Made by a program: the position numbers and the translations under genes | Part shown: piece by piece, positions 34,837 through 45,002 of the stretch | Position numbering within the stretch: the first letter of the stretch is position 1 | How the letters are laid out: the number at the start of each line of letters is the position of its first letter | Notes under the pieces: generated by a model | The model's input: only the letters and a program-made list of their open reading frames with translations | What the model was told of the DNA's origin: nothing | Databases searched by the model: none | Source of the DNA: Lachnospiraceae bacterium | GTDB taxonomy: Bacteria; Bacillota; Clostridia; Lachnospirales; Lachnospiraceae | DNA length: 51,875 nt | Direction: 5' to 3' | Assembly: GCA_016283755.1 (NCBI GenBank) | Contig: JAEENO010000036.1 | Span: 1 to 51,875 of the forward strand

Positions 34837-34838
34837 TA

Positions 34839-35516
34839 ATGGAGATTATCTATGAAGATGATGCCATCCTTGTTGTAAGAAAGGATGCGGGCATCGCGAC
34901 CGAGACTGCAAAGCTCGGACAGAAGGACATGGTAAGCCTTCTTAAAAACTACAGAGTGAAAAAGCATGAAGAGCCTTTTATCGGACTGGTCCATCGCTTG
35001 GACCAGCCTGTAGAAGGCATTCTTTTGGTTGCCAAGACAAGTAATGCAGCCGGGATTATTTCGAAGCATCTTAAAGAACACGATATAGAAAAGCGCTATT
35101 ATGCCATTGCCTGCGGAACGCTTACGGAAAGCGGTGAGTTTACGGATTATATTAGATTTGATAAGAAGAATAATGTATCGTCCGTTGTTTCCGAGAAAGA
35201 TCCCGAAGGTAAGAAGGCAGAGCTTTCCTATGAGGTTCTTGAAAACTTAAAAATCGAGGGTGAAGACTGTACCCTCGTACTTGTAACACTTCATACCGGA
35301 CGTCACCATCAGATAAGAGTCCAGTTTTCGGCGCACGGATATCCGTTATACGCGGACAGAAAATACGGAACTAAAGTAGAGGGCGTTAATGTAGCACTTT
35401 GTTCATGCGCTCTATCCTTTGTACATCCCGTAAATTCAAGGATTATGGACTTTTCAATTACCCCGATCGGGAAGGCCTTTATGCCTTGCGAATACTTCAC
35501 TAAGATGATAAAATGA
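34839..35516 (+). CDS. RluA-family pseudouridine synthase (short, no S4 domain)
   Basis: 225 aa. Catalytic motif VHRLDQPVEGILLVAKT with Asp55, variant of HRLDRxTSG in which Q-P-V-E replaces the usual residues; this form is seen in clostridial members. Other family blocks are KRYYAIACG, LVTLHTGRHHQIRVQFSAHGYPLYADRKYG and LCSCALSFVHPV. The S4 RNA-binding domain of larger members is absent. It changes uridine to pseudouridine in rRNA or tRNA; the target is not predictable. It follows the lipoprotein gene by 2 bp. Confidence 0.9.
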   Translation: MEIIYEDDAILVVRKDAGIATETAKLGQKDMVSLLKNYRVKKHEEPFIGLVHRLDQPVEGILLVAKTSNAAGIISKHLKEHDIEKRYYAIACGTLTESGEFTDYIRFDKKNNVSSVVSEKDPEGKKAELSYEVLENLKIEGEDCTLVLVTLHTGRHHQIRVQFSAHGYPLYADRKYGTKVEGVNVALCSCALSFVHPVNSRIMDFSITPIGKAFMPCEYFTKMIK

Positions 35517-35552
35517 TAGTATCTGTAACTATATTTATTCGGGAGATGGCAT

Positions 35553-36740
35553 ATGCAAAAACAGGCGTTGACGGCAACTAAGAATCGCGCAAATGCACGT
35601 GCACGGGATAGGATCGCATTTGAGAATATGAGAAGAGACTTTTGGGCCTCTTCAGTTTTACTTGCGGTTGTTTCCATTCTGTGGATACAGTACCTTATAG
35701 GCGGATACATACCTATAACTGTAGTGCCCGATTGGGTGCTGATGATTATATATGCTGTTAACAATTTAATATTTATGTTACTTACATATCGCAGCGTAAT
35801 GTTGCGTAAGAGAAGAAGAATACGCGAAGTCAACAGAATTTTCTGGCTGATACAGTATTTGACGATTGCGCTTTTAAGTATATTTGCACCGAACGAACTT
35901 GAAGCACAGCTTGAAGTTGTAGTCTTTATGGCAGTGCTTGCGCTCGTACCTTTATTCGAGTTCAAGGAAGTTGTGGTGACGTTAGGGTTTGAGACCGTGC
36001 TTCTTATAATGCATATCGGTCTTTCTACGCTCGGTGCGGAACATCTTGTTAATGCTTTTCTTATAATGATTCTTTGCGCTATTATTTCGATTCAGTTTTA
36101 TCATGCATATCAGCGTAAAGAGACGGATGCGACGGTTATTAATTCTGCCAAGAACCAGGCAGAGACGGATCCGATGACGAAACTTCTTAACAGAAGAGGC
36201 TTAGAGAGAAGAGTTATGCAGGTATGGCCGCAAAGCATAAGAGAGCGGTTAAGCGCAGCTGTTATAATGCTTGATATAGATAACTTCAAGAAATTCAACG
36301 ATACTTTCGGACACGGTGAAGGTGATGAGTGTATTAAAATGATTGCGGAGGCTCTTTCAAGTGTTGTTGTAAGACCTTGTGACTATGTTGCAAGAGTCGG
36401 CGGCGAAGAGTTTCTGATTCTTCTTAACGGATTGACGGAGAAGGAAGCAATCGACATGGCGGTTATGAGTAAGAAAGCCGTGGAAGAGCGCAAGATGCCG
36501 CATGCTCCGGGTAACTTTTTACCATACGTGACGGTAAGCATGGGACTTTCCTTTGCGGAGGCTGTAGTCCCCGAGGTCGACTTCTGGGAGCTTAGAAATG
36601 AGGCTGACAAGGCACTCTATCAGGCGAAGGAAGCCGGTAAAGCGTGTGTATATTATAACAACGTATGTTATGACAAGGTTGAAGGAGCGCGAAATGTGAA
36701 GCAGTATATGCGTGACAGAGCGTTTCATTCGGCAATTTAA
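35553..36740 (+). CDS. Membrane diguanylate cyclase (GGDEF)
   Basis: 395 aa. About six membrane helices in residues 25-180, then a GGDEF domain. The active-site motif GGEEF is at 283-287 and the inhibitory I-site RPCD is at 274-277, at the canonical five-residue distance, so product inhibition should work. The NRRG and DIDNFKKFNDTFGHGEGDECI segments for GTP and Mg are intact. It makes c-di-GMP, commonly linked to adhesion and polysaccharide production. The HD-GYP protein at 29262 is a possible opposing enzyme. Confidence 0.93.
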   Translation: MQKQALTATKNRANARARDRIAFENMRRDFWASSVLLAVVSILWIQYLIGGYIPITVVPDWVLMIIYAVNNLIFMLLTYRSVMLRKRRRIREVNRIFWLIQYLTIALLSIFAPNELEAQLEVVVFMAVLALVPLFEFKEVVVTLGFETVLLIMHIGLSTLGAEHLVNAFLIMILCAIISIQFYHAYQRKETDATVINSAKNQAETDPMTKLLNRRGLERRVMQVWPQSIRERLSAAVIMLDIDNFKKFNDTFGHGEGDECIKMIAEALSSVVVRPCDYVARVGGEEFLILLNGLTEKEAIDMAVMSKKAVEERKMPHAPGNFLPYVTVSMGLSFAEAVVPEVDFWELRNEADKALYQAKEAGKACVYYNNVCYDKVEGARNVKQYMRDRAFHSAI

Positions 36741-36772
36741 TATAGAATACTATTAATAAAGAGGTATAAATC

Positions 36773-38209
36773 ATGGCAAAAGACAAGAAAATGGTAGAAG
36801 CAATAACTTCCATGGAGGAAGACTTCGCTCAGTGGTATACGGATGTCGTTAAGAAGGCTGAGCTTATCGATTATACAAGTATCAAGGGATGTATGGTTAT
36901 TAAGCCGTACGGCTTTGCTATCTGGGAGAACATAAGAAACGAACTCGACAAGAGATTTAAAGCGGTAGACGTAGAGAACGTATACATGCCGATGTTCATT
37001 CCTGAATCTCTTTTACAGAAAGAAAAAGATCATATTGAAGGATTCGCACCTGAAGTTGCTTGGGTTACACACGGCGGTCTCGAACCGTTACAGGAGAGAC
37101 TCTGTGTACGTCCTACTTCAGAGACATTATTCTGCGATTTCTATAAGGATGCTATTCAGTCATACAGAGACTTACCTAAGGTATATAACCAGTGGTGCTC
37201 TGTTGTAAGATGGGAGAAGACAACAAGACCTTTCCTTCGTTCAAGAGAGTTCTTATGGCAGGAAGGTCATACCGCACACGCAACCGCAGAAGAGGCAGAG
37301 CAGAGAACAATTCTTATGCTTGATACTTACGCAGTTTTTTGTGAGGAGTTCCTTGCGATGCCTGTTATTAAGGGAAGAAAGACCGACAAGGAGAAGTTTG
37401 CCGGTGCTGAAGCTACTTATACAATCGAGTCTATGATGCACGACGGTAAGGCATTACAGGCAGGTACAAGCCATAACTTCGGCGATGGCTTCGCAAAAGC
37501 TTTCGGAATTCAGTTTACGGACAGAGACAATAAGCTTCACTATGTACATCAGACTTCATGGGGCGTAACCACAAGACTTGTAGGCGCTATCATAATGGTA
37601 CACGGCGATGACGATGGACTTGTATTACCGCCTCGTGTAGCACCTATACAGGTTATGGTTATTCCTGTAAGACAGGATGCCGAGGGCGTTCTTACCAAGG
37701 CAAGAGAAGTCAAGCAGGTATTAAGTAAGCACTTCAGAGTTAAGATAGATGATTCCGAGAAGAGCCCGGGATGGAAGTTCTCTGAGCAGGAGATGCGCGG
37801 TATTCCTGTACGTATCGAACTTGGACCTAAGGATATCGAGAACGGTTCATGCGTAGTTGTAAGACGTGATACACACGAGAAGATTACCGTAGCACTTGAT
37901 GAGCTTCCTAATAAGCTTGCGGAGATCTTGGGTAATATGCAGAGCGATATGCTTGAGAGAGCAAGACTTAGACGTGATGAGAGCATCTATGATGTAACCG
38001 ATTACGAAGATTTCAAGAGAACAATAGATACAAAGCCCGGATTCGTTCGTGCCATGTGGTGCGAGGATGAGGCTTGCGAGAATAAGATTAAGGAAGATAC
38101 AGGAGCAACCAGCCGTTGTATGCCGTTTGACCAGGAGAAAATCTCCGGCAAGTGCGTATGCTGCGGTAAGGAAGCTAAGAAACTTGTTATCTGGGGCAAG
38201 GCATATTAA
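36773..38209 (+). CDS. proS: Proline--tRNA ligase, archaeal/eukaryal-type short form
   Basis: 478 aa. Class II synthetase with motif 2 region [26 protein letters not shown] and motif 3 [33 protein letters not shown], anticodon-binding domain and a C-terminal zinc-type cluster with [16 protein letters not shown] as final residues. It lacks the large insertion domain of the common bacterial ProRS. The next gene starts at the stop (TAATG). tRNA-Pro(CGG) is elsewhere in this window. Archaeal-type ProRS occurs in some Clostridia. Confidence 0.96.
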   Translation: MAKDKKMVEAITSMEEDFAQWYTDVVKKAELIDYTSIKGCMVIKPYGFAIWENIRNELDKRFKAVDVENVYMPMFIPESLLQKEKDHIEGFAPEVAWVTHGGLEPLQERLCVRPTSETLFCDFYKDAIQSYRDLPKVYNQWCSVVRWEKTTRPFLRSREFLWQEGHTAHATAEEAEQRTILMLDTYAVFCEEFLAMPVIKGRKTDKEKFAGAEATYTIESMMHDGKALQAGTSHNFGDGFAKAFGIQFTDRDNKLHYVHQTSWGVTTRLVGAIIMVHGDDDGLVLPPRVAPIQVMVIPVRQDAEGVLTKAREVKQVLSKHFRVKIDDSEKSPGWKFSEQEMRGIPVRIELGPKDIENGSCVVVRRDTHEKITVALDELPNKLAEILGNMQSDMLERARLRRDESIYDVTDYEDFKRTIDTKPGFVRAMWCEDEACENKIKEDTGATSRCMPFDQEKISGKCVCCGKEAKKLVIWGKAY

Positions 38210-39435
38210 TGAGATTACCTTACGACGTCAACAGAATAATTGAGGTTTTGGAACAGGCCGGCTACGAAGCGTATTCCGTAGGCGGCTGCGTTCGTGACAG
38301 CTTACTTGGCGAAGAACCTAAGGATTATGATATAACGACGTCGGCAAGCCCTTCCGAGGTAAAAGCGCTTTTTAAGAAGACTATCGATACCGGAATTGAG
38401 CACGGAACCGTAACGGTTCGCATGAACGGTGAGAGTTACGAGGTCACAACATACAGAATCGATGGTGAATACGAAGATTTTAGGCATCCTAAGGAAGTAA
38501 AGTTTACAGGTAATCTTGAAGAAGATTTAATGAGGCGCGACTTTACGATTAATGCCATGGCATATAACGAGAAGTCGGGGCTTGTGGACCTTTACGGCGG
38601 TGAAGAAGATCTTAAGAATCATATAATTCGCTGTGTCGGGGATCCTGTTAAGAGATTTACCGAGGATGCGTTAAGAATGCTTCGCGCGGTAAGATTTGCC
38701 GCAAAGCTTTCGTTTACTATAGAGGATAGTACCTTTAATGCAATGAAGCTTCTCCATGAGAACCTTGCACATGTCTCTGCGGAGAGGATTTATGTTGAAT
38801 TAAGTAAGACATTATTATCCGACAATCCGGAGATGATATATGCGGCTTATAAGGCGGGACTTACAGGAATATTTATGCCTGAACTTGATGCGTTTTTTGA
38901 AAGAGAAGATGCTGAAAAGATTCTTCTTAGATTAAAGAATGCTGAGCCGAATCTGCAGGTAAGACTTGCGCTTTTACTTGAAAATGTGACTGCGGAAAGT
39001 GATGAAGAAGCAGGACAGGTTGCATATCACATATTAAAGCGCCTTAAGACGGATAAGTACACTTTCGAGACGGTTAGAAAACTCGTTTCGTTAAGGACAT
39101 ACAGATTGAAAAACGATAGATACGAAGTAAGAAAGTTTCTTGCCCTGTATGGGCGCGAGATTGCGGAATACTATCTTGCGTGCCTTAAGGTAAAGGGTGA
39201 TTCCGAGAAAATATTGGCGGATGAACTGACGAGTACAGTTAATTCAATCTATGATGCAAACGAATGCGTCAAGGTAGTCGATATGGCACTTTCCGGCTCA
39301 GACCTTATAGAGATGGGATTTGAAAAGGGAACTACGATAGGAAAAGTCCTTGATAAGCTTTTTAGTGACGTTTTAAAAGATCCGTCGCTTAATAACAGAG
39401 ACGATTTGACTAGAATCGCAAAGGAAATAAGATAA
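38209..39435 (+). CDS. cca: CCA-adding tRNA nucleotidyltransferase
   Basis: 408 aa class II enzyme that builds the CCA tail on tRNAs. Conserved head: YSVGGCVRDSLLGEEPKDYDITTSASPSEVKALF with the DYD metal pair; then RRDFTINAMAY, DLYGGEEDLKNHIIRCVGDP and RMLRAVRFAAKLSF. It is needed because the tRNA-Pro gene here does not encode CCA. Its start overlaps the proS stop and its end overlaps the glycosyltransferase start, so tRNA maintenance and envelope genes share one transcript. Confidence 0.94.
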   Translation: MRLPYDVNRIIEVLEQAGYEAYSVGGCVRDSLLGEEPKDYDITTSASPSEVKALFKKTIDTGIEHGTVTVRMNGESYEVTTYRIDGEYEDFRHPKEVKFTGNLEEDLMRRDFTINAMAYNEKSGLVDLYGGEEDLKNHIIRCVGDPVKRFTEDALRMLRAVRFAAKLSFTIEDSTFNAMKLLHENLAHVSAERIYVELSKTLLSDNPEMIYAAYKAGLTGIFMPELDAFFEREDAEKILLRLKNAEPNLQVRLALLLENVTAESDEEAGQVAYHILKRLKTDKYTFETVRKLVSLRTYRLKNDRYEVRKFLALYGREIAEYYLACLKVKGDSEKILADELTSTVNSIYDANECVKVVDMALSGSDLIEMGFEKGTTIGKVLDKLFSDVLKDPSLNNRDDLTRIAKEIR

Positions 39436-40499
39436 TGGGAAGAGATATAGCAAATGTTAAGATAAGCGTAATAGTGCCGGTATATAATGCGGCGAAGTAT
39501 GTGCGTAACTGTACGGAGTCGGTTCTTAATTCAACGCATAAGAATATAGAGCTTATCCTTGTTAACGACGGTTCGACCGATGACTCGTTACAGGTACTTG
39601 AGAGTATCAAGGCAAGTGATTCAAGAGTAGTTATTATAGATAAGAAAAACGCGGGAGTTTCCGCAGCGCGAAATGACGGAATCAAGGCATCAACGGGCGA
39701 GTTTATTCATTTCATCGATTCGGATGACTGGATAGATAATAATTGCTATGAGAACATGCTTAAAGCTATGGTTAAGGATGTTCCGGGTGAAGACGCAGAT
39801 GTGGGATATTTCGGCTGGTCTAAGGATAACATATATAAGACTGCATTTGTTCAGTCTAAGGAAGGCTATACTGGAGAAGGCGGACAGGACAAGATACTTG
39901 AACTAATGCTTTCGCTTGTAGGTGTGGGCGGCGGATATGTAAGCTACGGCAACTACGTCTGGAACAAGATATATAAGAAGGCTTCGCTTTATAATGAAAC
40001 CGGCGAGTTAGTGCTTTTCGACGAGAATGTATCGATTGCCGAAGACGGTTTGTGGCTTGCAAAGGCTGCGAAGAACTGGAAGAAGGGAGTTTTTGATAAG
40101 ACACCTTATTATCATTACTTCCAGAATCCGGACTCTGTTATGAATAATGCGGAGAAATATAAGAAGACAAGACTTGGCTCGGAAGAAAGCCATGTTAAAA
40201 TGATAGAGATAATCGAAGAGTATGCGCCGAGCATGGCAGAACTTCATAGGGATGTGTGCAACAAGTTTTTCCTTTCCCATATGGAAGGGGATAAGACGCA
40301 TGATCCTGAGTTTATTAAGGCGGTGCTCGATAATTTGATTAAGATTAATAAGGGTGAATGCCCTTCTTCCGTAGCGGAGAAAATTGCGGAATTAATGGGT
40401 AATAAGCCGCGCGATACGGAATTTCTTAACAGAAAGCTTGTTAAAAAGGCGATAGCCGTAACCAAGCGACTTGATAAAAGAAGAAAAGGAACTAAGTAA
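39435..40499 (+). CDS. Family 2 glycosyltransferase
   Basis: 354 aa. GT-A fold head: ISVIVPVYNAAKYVRNCTESVLNSTHKNIELILVNDGSTDDS, NAGVSAARNDGI and the DxD-like DSDDW metal site. The C-terminal half is less conserved and has basic residues at the end (TKRLDKRRKGTK) but no clear membrane helix. It transfers a sugar from a nucleotide donor to a lipid-linked or polymer acceptor. First of a run of six envelope or glycan-type genes, with TAATG overlap to cca. Confidence 0.9.
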   Translation: MGRDIANVKISVIVPVYNAAKYVRNCTESVLNSTHKNIELILVNDGSTDDSLQVLESIKASDSRVVIIDKKNAGVSAARNDGIKASTGEFIHFIDSDDWIDNNCYENMLKAMVKDVPGEDADVGYFGWSKDNIYKTAFVQSKEGYTGEGGQDKILELMLSLVGVGGGYVSYGNYVWNKIYKKASLYNETGELVLFDENVSIAEDGLWLAKAAKNWKKGVFDKTPYYHYFQNPDSVMNNAEKYKKTRLGSEESHVKMIEIIEEYAPSMAELHRDVCNKFFLSHMEGDKTHDPEFIKAVLDNLIKINKGECPSSVAEKIAELMGNKPRDTEFLNRKLVKKAIAVTKRLDKRRKGTK

Positions 40500-40500
40500 A

Positions 40501-41619
40501 ATGGCGGTTAGTAAGAAAAGAAAAACCATAGGTATTCTGACATTCCACCGTGCAATTAATTATGGTGCGCTTTTACAGGCGTATGGCCTGCAGGAAGCCT
40601 TGCGCGATTACGGAATGGATACCAAGGTTATAGATTACAGATGCCCTTTTGTTGAAAAAGCGTACAGACTTTTATGGGGCCTTAATAAGAAAAAGCTAAG
40701 AAGCTGGAAGTACACTTTAAAGGGCGTACCTTACGTAAGAGAGAAGACCGCAATGTTTAGGGCATTTGCGGATAAGTATCTTGAACTTTCAAAGCCTTAC
40801 AATAAGGGCGACGAAGCAAAGCTTGAAGCAGATTTCGACGAGATAATAACAGGTTCCGATCAGGTCTGGAACATGGATATAAGCGGCAATGACAGGAATT
40901 ATCTTCTTGAGAAGATTGGTGATTCGGCCATGAAGAATTCCTATGCCGTATCGCTCGGAACTTATAAGCTTAAGAAAGAGGATGTAGAGGCAATCCGTAA
41001 GTTTGATAAGATCTCGCTTCGTGAAAAGAGCGGTGCGGATTATGTAAAAGAGCTTACCGGAAGAGACGATATCCACTGCGATATCGATCCGACACTTCTT
41101 CTTGCGCCTGAGAAATGGGAAGAGCTTGTTAATAAGAACAGAGTAATTAAGCAGAAGTACATATTTATTTATTCGGTTCATCCGCAGAATCATATGGTTA
41201 CATATGCCAAGGAACTTGCCAAGGAGAAGAATCTTAAGATAGTTCATCTTCATAACCGTGTTAAGATGGATCTTCACGAACCGAATGTTGACATACTTCA
41301 CGCGGTTACACCGAATGAGTTTCTTACGCTTATTCATGATGCGGAGTATGTAATAACGAATTCGTTCCACGGAACGGTATTTTCCATTATTTTCAGAAAG
41401 CAGTTCCTGTCGGAGCTTACGACAAAGGGCGGATTTAATAACAGAGTCTATGACTTGTTAAATGCCCTTCATATCGGACGAAGAATCTTAGAGCCGGTTC
41501 GTAATGTTAATGACGGAATAACGATAGACGAAGAGATAGATTTTGACGGAGCAATGGAAGCACTCGCACTTTTACGGGAAGAATCCGTTAAATATCTTGA
41601 AAGCATAGTTGATAAATAG
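40501..41619 (+). CDS. Polysaccharide pyruvyl transferase family protein
   Basis: 372 aa. Matches the PF04230-type family: GILTFHRAINYGALLQAYGLQEAL at the start, TGSDQVWN, YAVSLGT, SLREKSGADYV, DPTLLL and ITNSFHGTVFSIIF. These enzymes add ketal-linked pyruvate from PEP to sugars of surface polymers such as exopolysaccharides or S-layer attachment glycans; some members modify glycans in other ways. Start ATG 40501 is 1 bp after the glycosyltransferase gene. Confidence 0.9.
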   Translation: MAVSKKRKTIGILTFHRAINYGALLQAYGLQEALRDYGMDTKVIDYRCPFVEKAYRLLWGLNKKKLRSWKYTLKGVPYVREKTAMFRAFADKYLELSKPYNKGDEAKLEADFDEIITGSDQVWNMDISGNDRNYLLEKIGDSAMKNSYAVSLGTYKLKKEDVEAIRKFDKISLREKSGADYVKELTGRDDIHCDIDPTLLLAPEKWEELVNKNRVIKQKYIFIYSVHPQNHMVTYAKELAKEKNLKIVHLHNRVKMDLHEPNVDILHAVTPNEFLTLIHDAEYVITNSFHGTVFSIIFRKQFLSELTTKGGFNNRVYDLLNALHIGRRILEPVRNVNDGITIDEEIDFDGAMEALALLREESVKYLESIVDK

Positions 41620-41631
41620 GGGGATAAGCTA

Positions 41632-43374
41632 ATGTATTCGAAGATTAAGAACGTACAGTATCTCGTACAGCTATTAAAAGAGCACGGAGTTCATCATATG
41701 GTTCTTTCACCGGGAGCGCGTGATATCCCGATATCACATTCCGTGGAAGAAGATCCTTTCTTTACATGCTACTCCGTAGTAGATGAGAGATCCGCAGCTT
41801 ATTTTGCAATCGGTCTTTCACAGCAGTTGGGAAATGAAATCGTTGCAATCGTATGTACATCATCAGTTGCAGCGTCAAACTATATGCCGGGTATAACGGA
41901 AGCTTTCTACTTAAAAGTGCCGCTTCTTGTAATTACCTGCGACCGTAACCCGAGATTATTGGGCCAGATGGAAAACCAGATGATAGACCAGGTGGATATG
42001 TTCAAAAACTTCTGCAAGAAGTGTGTAAATCTTCCTTTAATCGAAGCACCTGAAGATGACTGGTATTGCCAGAGACTTGTAAATGAAGCAATCTTGGAGG
42101 TTAAGCACCACGGAATGGGACCGGTTCAGATTAATGTTCCGATATCGGGCGGAATCGGTATGTTCCAGGAAGAGGGACTTCCTAAGGTTACCAAGATCGA
42201 GAGAATCGAGTATGCAAGAGACGAGGATATGTGGGAGAATCGCAAGAACCGTCTTAGAGAAGCCAAGAAAATTCTTGTTGTATGCGGTCAGAGAACACCT
42301 GCAACAAGCGAGGAATATGGGTTTATGGAGCAGTTTGCAAAGAAGTACAACTGCGTTATCGCAACAGAGCGTATCTCCAACGTAGAGGTTGAGGGAAGCC
42401 TTAGTATCTACGGTGCATGCGAAGTTATGCCGCTTGAGAAGTTTGATGAATTTATTCCTGATATCGTAATTACCATAGGCGGTAACTTTGTATCAAGAAT
42501 TAAGGACCTTCTTCGTGCAAGATGCGGAAGATTCGAGCATTGGTCAATTGCGGAAGACGGTGTTATCTGTGATGTGGTTAAAAGCCTTACCACGGTATTC
42601 GAGTGTACACCTTATGATTTCTTTAAGTATTATGGTGAAGACGACGGTGAGGGCGTTGGCAACGACCTTATGTATTTTAGACAGTGGGCCGAATATGTTG
42701 AGTATGCTAAGTTCCCTGAACTTGAGTATTCTAACTCTTATGCAATCAAGAAGTTATCCGAGAAGATGCCGGCGGGAAGCCTTATGCATCTCGGTATTTT
42801 AAACGCGACGAGAATTATGTCATATTGCACGGTTAACCCGAATATGACTTCGTACAGTAACGTGGGAGCTTTTGGTATAGACGGTTCTATGTCGACATTT
42901 ATGGGACAGTCCGTTGCAAGCCCTGATAAGCTTTGCTTCCTTGTAATCGGCGATTTGAGCTTTTTCTACGATATGAACGCATTGCAGATTAAGCATGTCG
43001 GCAAGAACGTAAGAATATTCCTTATCAATAACCACGGTGCGGCAGAATTCCATTATTTCATGGGACAAAAGCTCATCCCGACAATTAACTGGCATATTGC
43101 TGCAGAGCATTCAACAGATGCCGAGGGCTGGATTAAGAGCCGTCACTTTAATTACTTTGCGGCTCATAACAAGGAGGAATTCGATGCAAATCTCGATGCA
43201 TTCATTAATCCTGATGCAGACTGCCCGCAGGTATTTGAGATCTTTACCGAGAAGGATAAGGATGCCGATATCTTAAAGGCATTCCGCGACAGCTTCAAGG
43301 AAAAGAAGACTACAATGGAAAAAGTTGAAAGAAAAGTAGAGAAAGCGGTTAAAAAATGGAATCCATTTCATTAA
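41632..43374 (+). CDS. MenD-like thiamine diphosphate-dependent enzyme
   Basis: 580 aa. Residues 1-175 match the MenD head: VLSPGARDIPIS (MenD usually SPGSRSxPL), DERSAAYFAIGLSQ with the catalytic Glu, CTSSVAASNYMPGITEAF and LLVITCDRNP. The ThDP/Mg part is FLVIGDLSFFYDMNALQIKHV...FLINNHG. So it is a ThDP enzyme near SEPHCHC synthase, but no other menaquinone gene is in the window and the substrate-binding SRSTP motif is altered. Placed between a pyruvyl transferase and an aldo/keto reductase, it may act on a 2-oxo acid in glycan building. Inference only. Confidence 0.75.
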   Translation: MYSKIKNVQYLVQLLKEHGVHHMVLSPGARDIPISHSVEEDPFFTCYSVVDERSAAYFAIGLSQQLGNEIVAIVCTSSVAASNYMPGITEAFYLKVPLLVITCDRNPRLLGQMENQMIDQVDMFKNFCKKCVNLPLIEAPEDDWYCQRLVNEAILEVKHHGMGPVQINVPISGGIGMFQEEGLPKVTKIERIEYARDEDMWENRKNRLREAKKILVVCGQRTPATSEEYGFMEQFAKKYNCVIATERISNVEVEGSLSIYGACEVMPLEKFDEFIPDIVITIGGNFVSRIKDLLRARCGRFEHWSIAEDGVICDVVKSLTTVFECTPYDFFKYYGEDDGEGVGNDLMYFRQWAEYVEYAKFPELEYSNSYAIKKLSEKMPAGSLMHLGILNATRIMSYCTVNPNMTSYSNVGAFGIDGSMSTFMGQSVASPDKLCFLVIGDLSFFYDMNALQIKHVGKNVRIFLINNHGAAEFHYFMGQKLIPTINWHIAAEHSTDAEGWIKSRHFNYFAAHNKEEFDANLDAFINPDADCPQVFEIFTEKDKDADILKAFRDSFKEKKTTMEKVERKVEKAVKKWNPFH

Positions 43375-44204
43375 GTAACGAAATTAAGATACCGAAAATC
43401 ATGCTCGGTTCTTTCCAGATGAATAAAGAATCCGATATGGAAGAGGTTGTGGAAGAGGCTTTGACTCACGGAGTCTATGGCTTTGACACTTCACCGAGTT
43501 ATAAGACGGAAGAAATGCTTGCGCGCGCCATTCATAAGTCGTTAGCAGCTCACTCTGAACTTAAGAGAAGCGATTTATTTGTGGACAGTAAGATTGATTC
43601 CTGGCAGATGATGGAAGGCAAGGGAGACATAAGAAAGTATGTCGAGGAGATGCTTGATAAGACAGGCTTGGAGTATCTTGACCTTTTACTCATTCACTGG
43701 CCGGAGCCGAACTTTTATACAGCTGCATATAAGTGTATGGAAAAGCTCTATAGCGAAGGAATCGTTAAAAGTATCGGTGTATGTAACGTAAGGCAGCGTC
43801 ACCTTGAAAGACTTATTAAAGACGGTGCGACAATTACTCCGCATGTAGTGCAGAACGAGATTCATCCTTTCAATGTGGAAGAAGAGCTTGTTAATTACTG
43901 TAAAGAGCGAGGGATCGTTGTACAGGCGTACAGCCCGTTATGTCGTATGATTCCTGAGATTGCAAACGATGCGACACTTAATATTCTTGCGCGCAAGTAC
44001 AATGTATCCGTTGCACAGCTTATGTTAAGATTCCATACCATGAGAGGACTTGTTCCGATTGTTAAGACTTCAAGCAAGAAGCGTGTATTGGAAAATACGG
44101 ATATATTTAACTTTACTATAGAAGAAGATGATATGACTACGATAAGTTTACTTGACAGGCATTTTAAGATGTTCCTTGAATCAAGATGCTGTCCGGGTTA
44201 TTAG
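43356..44204 (+). CDS. Aldo/keto reductase
   Basis: 282 aa NADPH-type oxidoreductase. The catalytic tetrad is visible: Asp and Tyr in YGFDTSPSYKTEEM, Lys in DLFVDSKIDSW, His in LLLIHWPEPN. Later family blocks are SIGVCNVRQRHLERLI, VVQNEIHPF and AYSPLCR, with a phosphate-binding region near PIVKTSSKKRVLENT. It reduces carbonyl groups of sugars or aldehydes. It overlaps the MenD-like gene by 19 bp, which suggests the two act in sequence. Substrate unknown. Confidence 0.9.
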   Translation: MESISLSNEIKIPKIMLGSFQMNKESDMEEVVEEALTHGVYGFDTSPSYKTEEMLARAIHKSLAAHSELKRSDLFVDSKIDSWQMMEGKGDIRKYVEEMLDKTGLEYLDLLLIHWPEPNFYTAAYKCMEKLYSEGIVKSIGVCNVRQRHLERLIKDGATITPHVVQNEIHPFNVEEELVNYCKERGIVVQAYSPLCRMIPEIANDATLNILARKYNVSVAQLMLRFHTMRGLVPIVKTSSKKRVLENTDIFNFTIEEDDMTTISLLDRHFKMFLESRCCPGY

Positions 44205-44214
44205 GAGGGTGATT

Positions 44215-44967
44215 ATGGAACAGATTATTAAAGTGTGCGTTATAATCGCACTTATCATAATACTTGTCGGAATCATATTCTATCTTGCCAATAAGGCATA
44301 TTTTAAGTTTTTAAGACATGATAAGCCGACAAGCTATTTTAAGGACTTAAAGTGGCGTAATACCGACAGTATCCTGGTAGGTCAGGGTAAGGTATTTAAG
44401 TATCTTTATCCTAAGAAGTATCAGCAGAACGTCTATATGTGTATGACATATAAGCGCTCGCTTGAGATGGACTTTGCTGCGCTTAAGACGTACTTTTCTC
44501 ATGTAAAGCCTAATGGTACCGTTAAGATATTTGCGGATTACGGTGATTATCGTAAGAATATGAACCTACGCACCCCTGCGGATTATGAAATAGTTCATCC
44601 GCATATATTCCTTGCTTTAAACGAAAAGAAGCCGAAGCGACGCGTAAAGTATCCGATAGTATTTTACTTTGCATATACCTGGGGATATCTATTCATGCGG
44701 GCCTTTAAGATGGCGGGAATATATAAGAAGACGGAAGTTAAGCCTTCAAAAGTTGCTTATAATTCGGATGACGTTAAGAAAATGGGTGAGCTTTTACGAC
44801 AGATGTCTGAGTTCTGCTTAGAGAGAGAACTTCGTCCTTTTATCCTTCTTATGGACAATAAGGATAAAAGCATTAACCAGGAACTTGCTGAAATTGCAAG
44901 GGCAGCAGGCGACGTAGAGATTAAGGTAATATATAACAATAATGATTTTAAGACAGCATGTCTTTAA
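44215..44967 (+). CDS. Membrane-anchored protein of unknown function
   Basis: 250 aa. I do not recognise the family. One hydrophobic helix (about 4-27) anchors a basic, aromatic-rich cytoplasmic or outer domain. A second stretch, YPIVFYFAYTWGYLFMRAF (about 145-165), may cross the membrane. The C-terminal part, RPFILLMDNKDKSINQELAEIARAAGDVEIKVIYNN, looks like an alternating beta/alpha unit. The start at 44215 follows GGAGGGT closely, ruling out an earlier ATG at 44152. It stands between the reductase and an outer lipoprotein, so a role in the same envelope module is inferred. Confidence 0.65.
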   Translation: MEQIIKVCVIIALIIILVGIIFYLANKAYFKFLRHDKPTSYFKDLKWRNTDSILVGQGKVFKYLYPKKYQQNVYMCMTYKRSLEMDFAALKTYFSHVKPNGTVKIFADYGDYRKNMNLRTPADYEIVHPHIFLALNEKKPKRRVKYPIVFYFAYTWGYLFMRAFKMAGIYKKTEVKPSKVAYNSDDVKKMGELLRQMSEFCLERELRPFILLMDNKDKSINQELAEIARAAGDVEIKVIYNNNDFKTACL

Positions 44968-45002
44968 ATCTATGATAAAGCATCGATAAGGAAAGGAGAG
45001 TC

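Noticed and set aside
41632-43374. Straight assignment as menaquinone MenD
   Set aside because: No menaquinone genes in the window, altered SPGSRS motif and glycan-type neighbours; kept as MenD-like.
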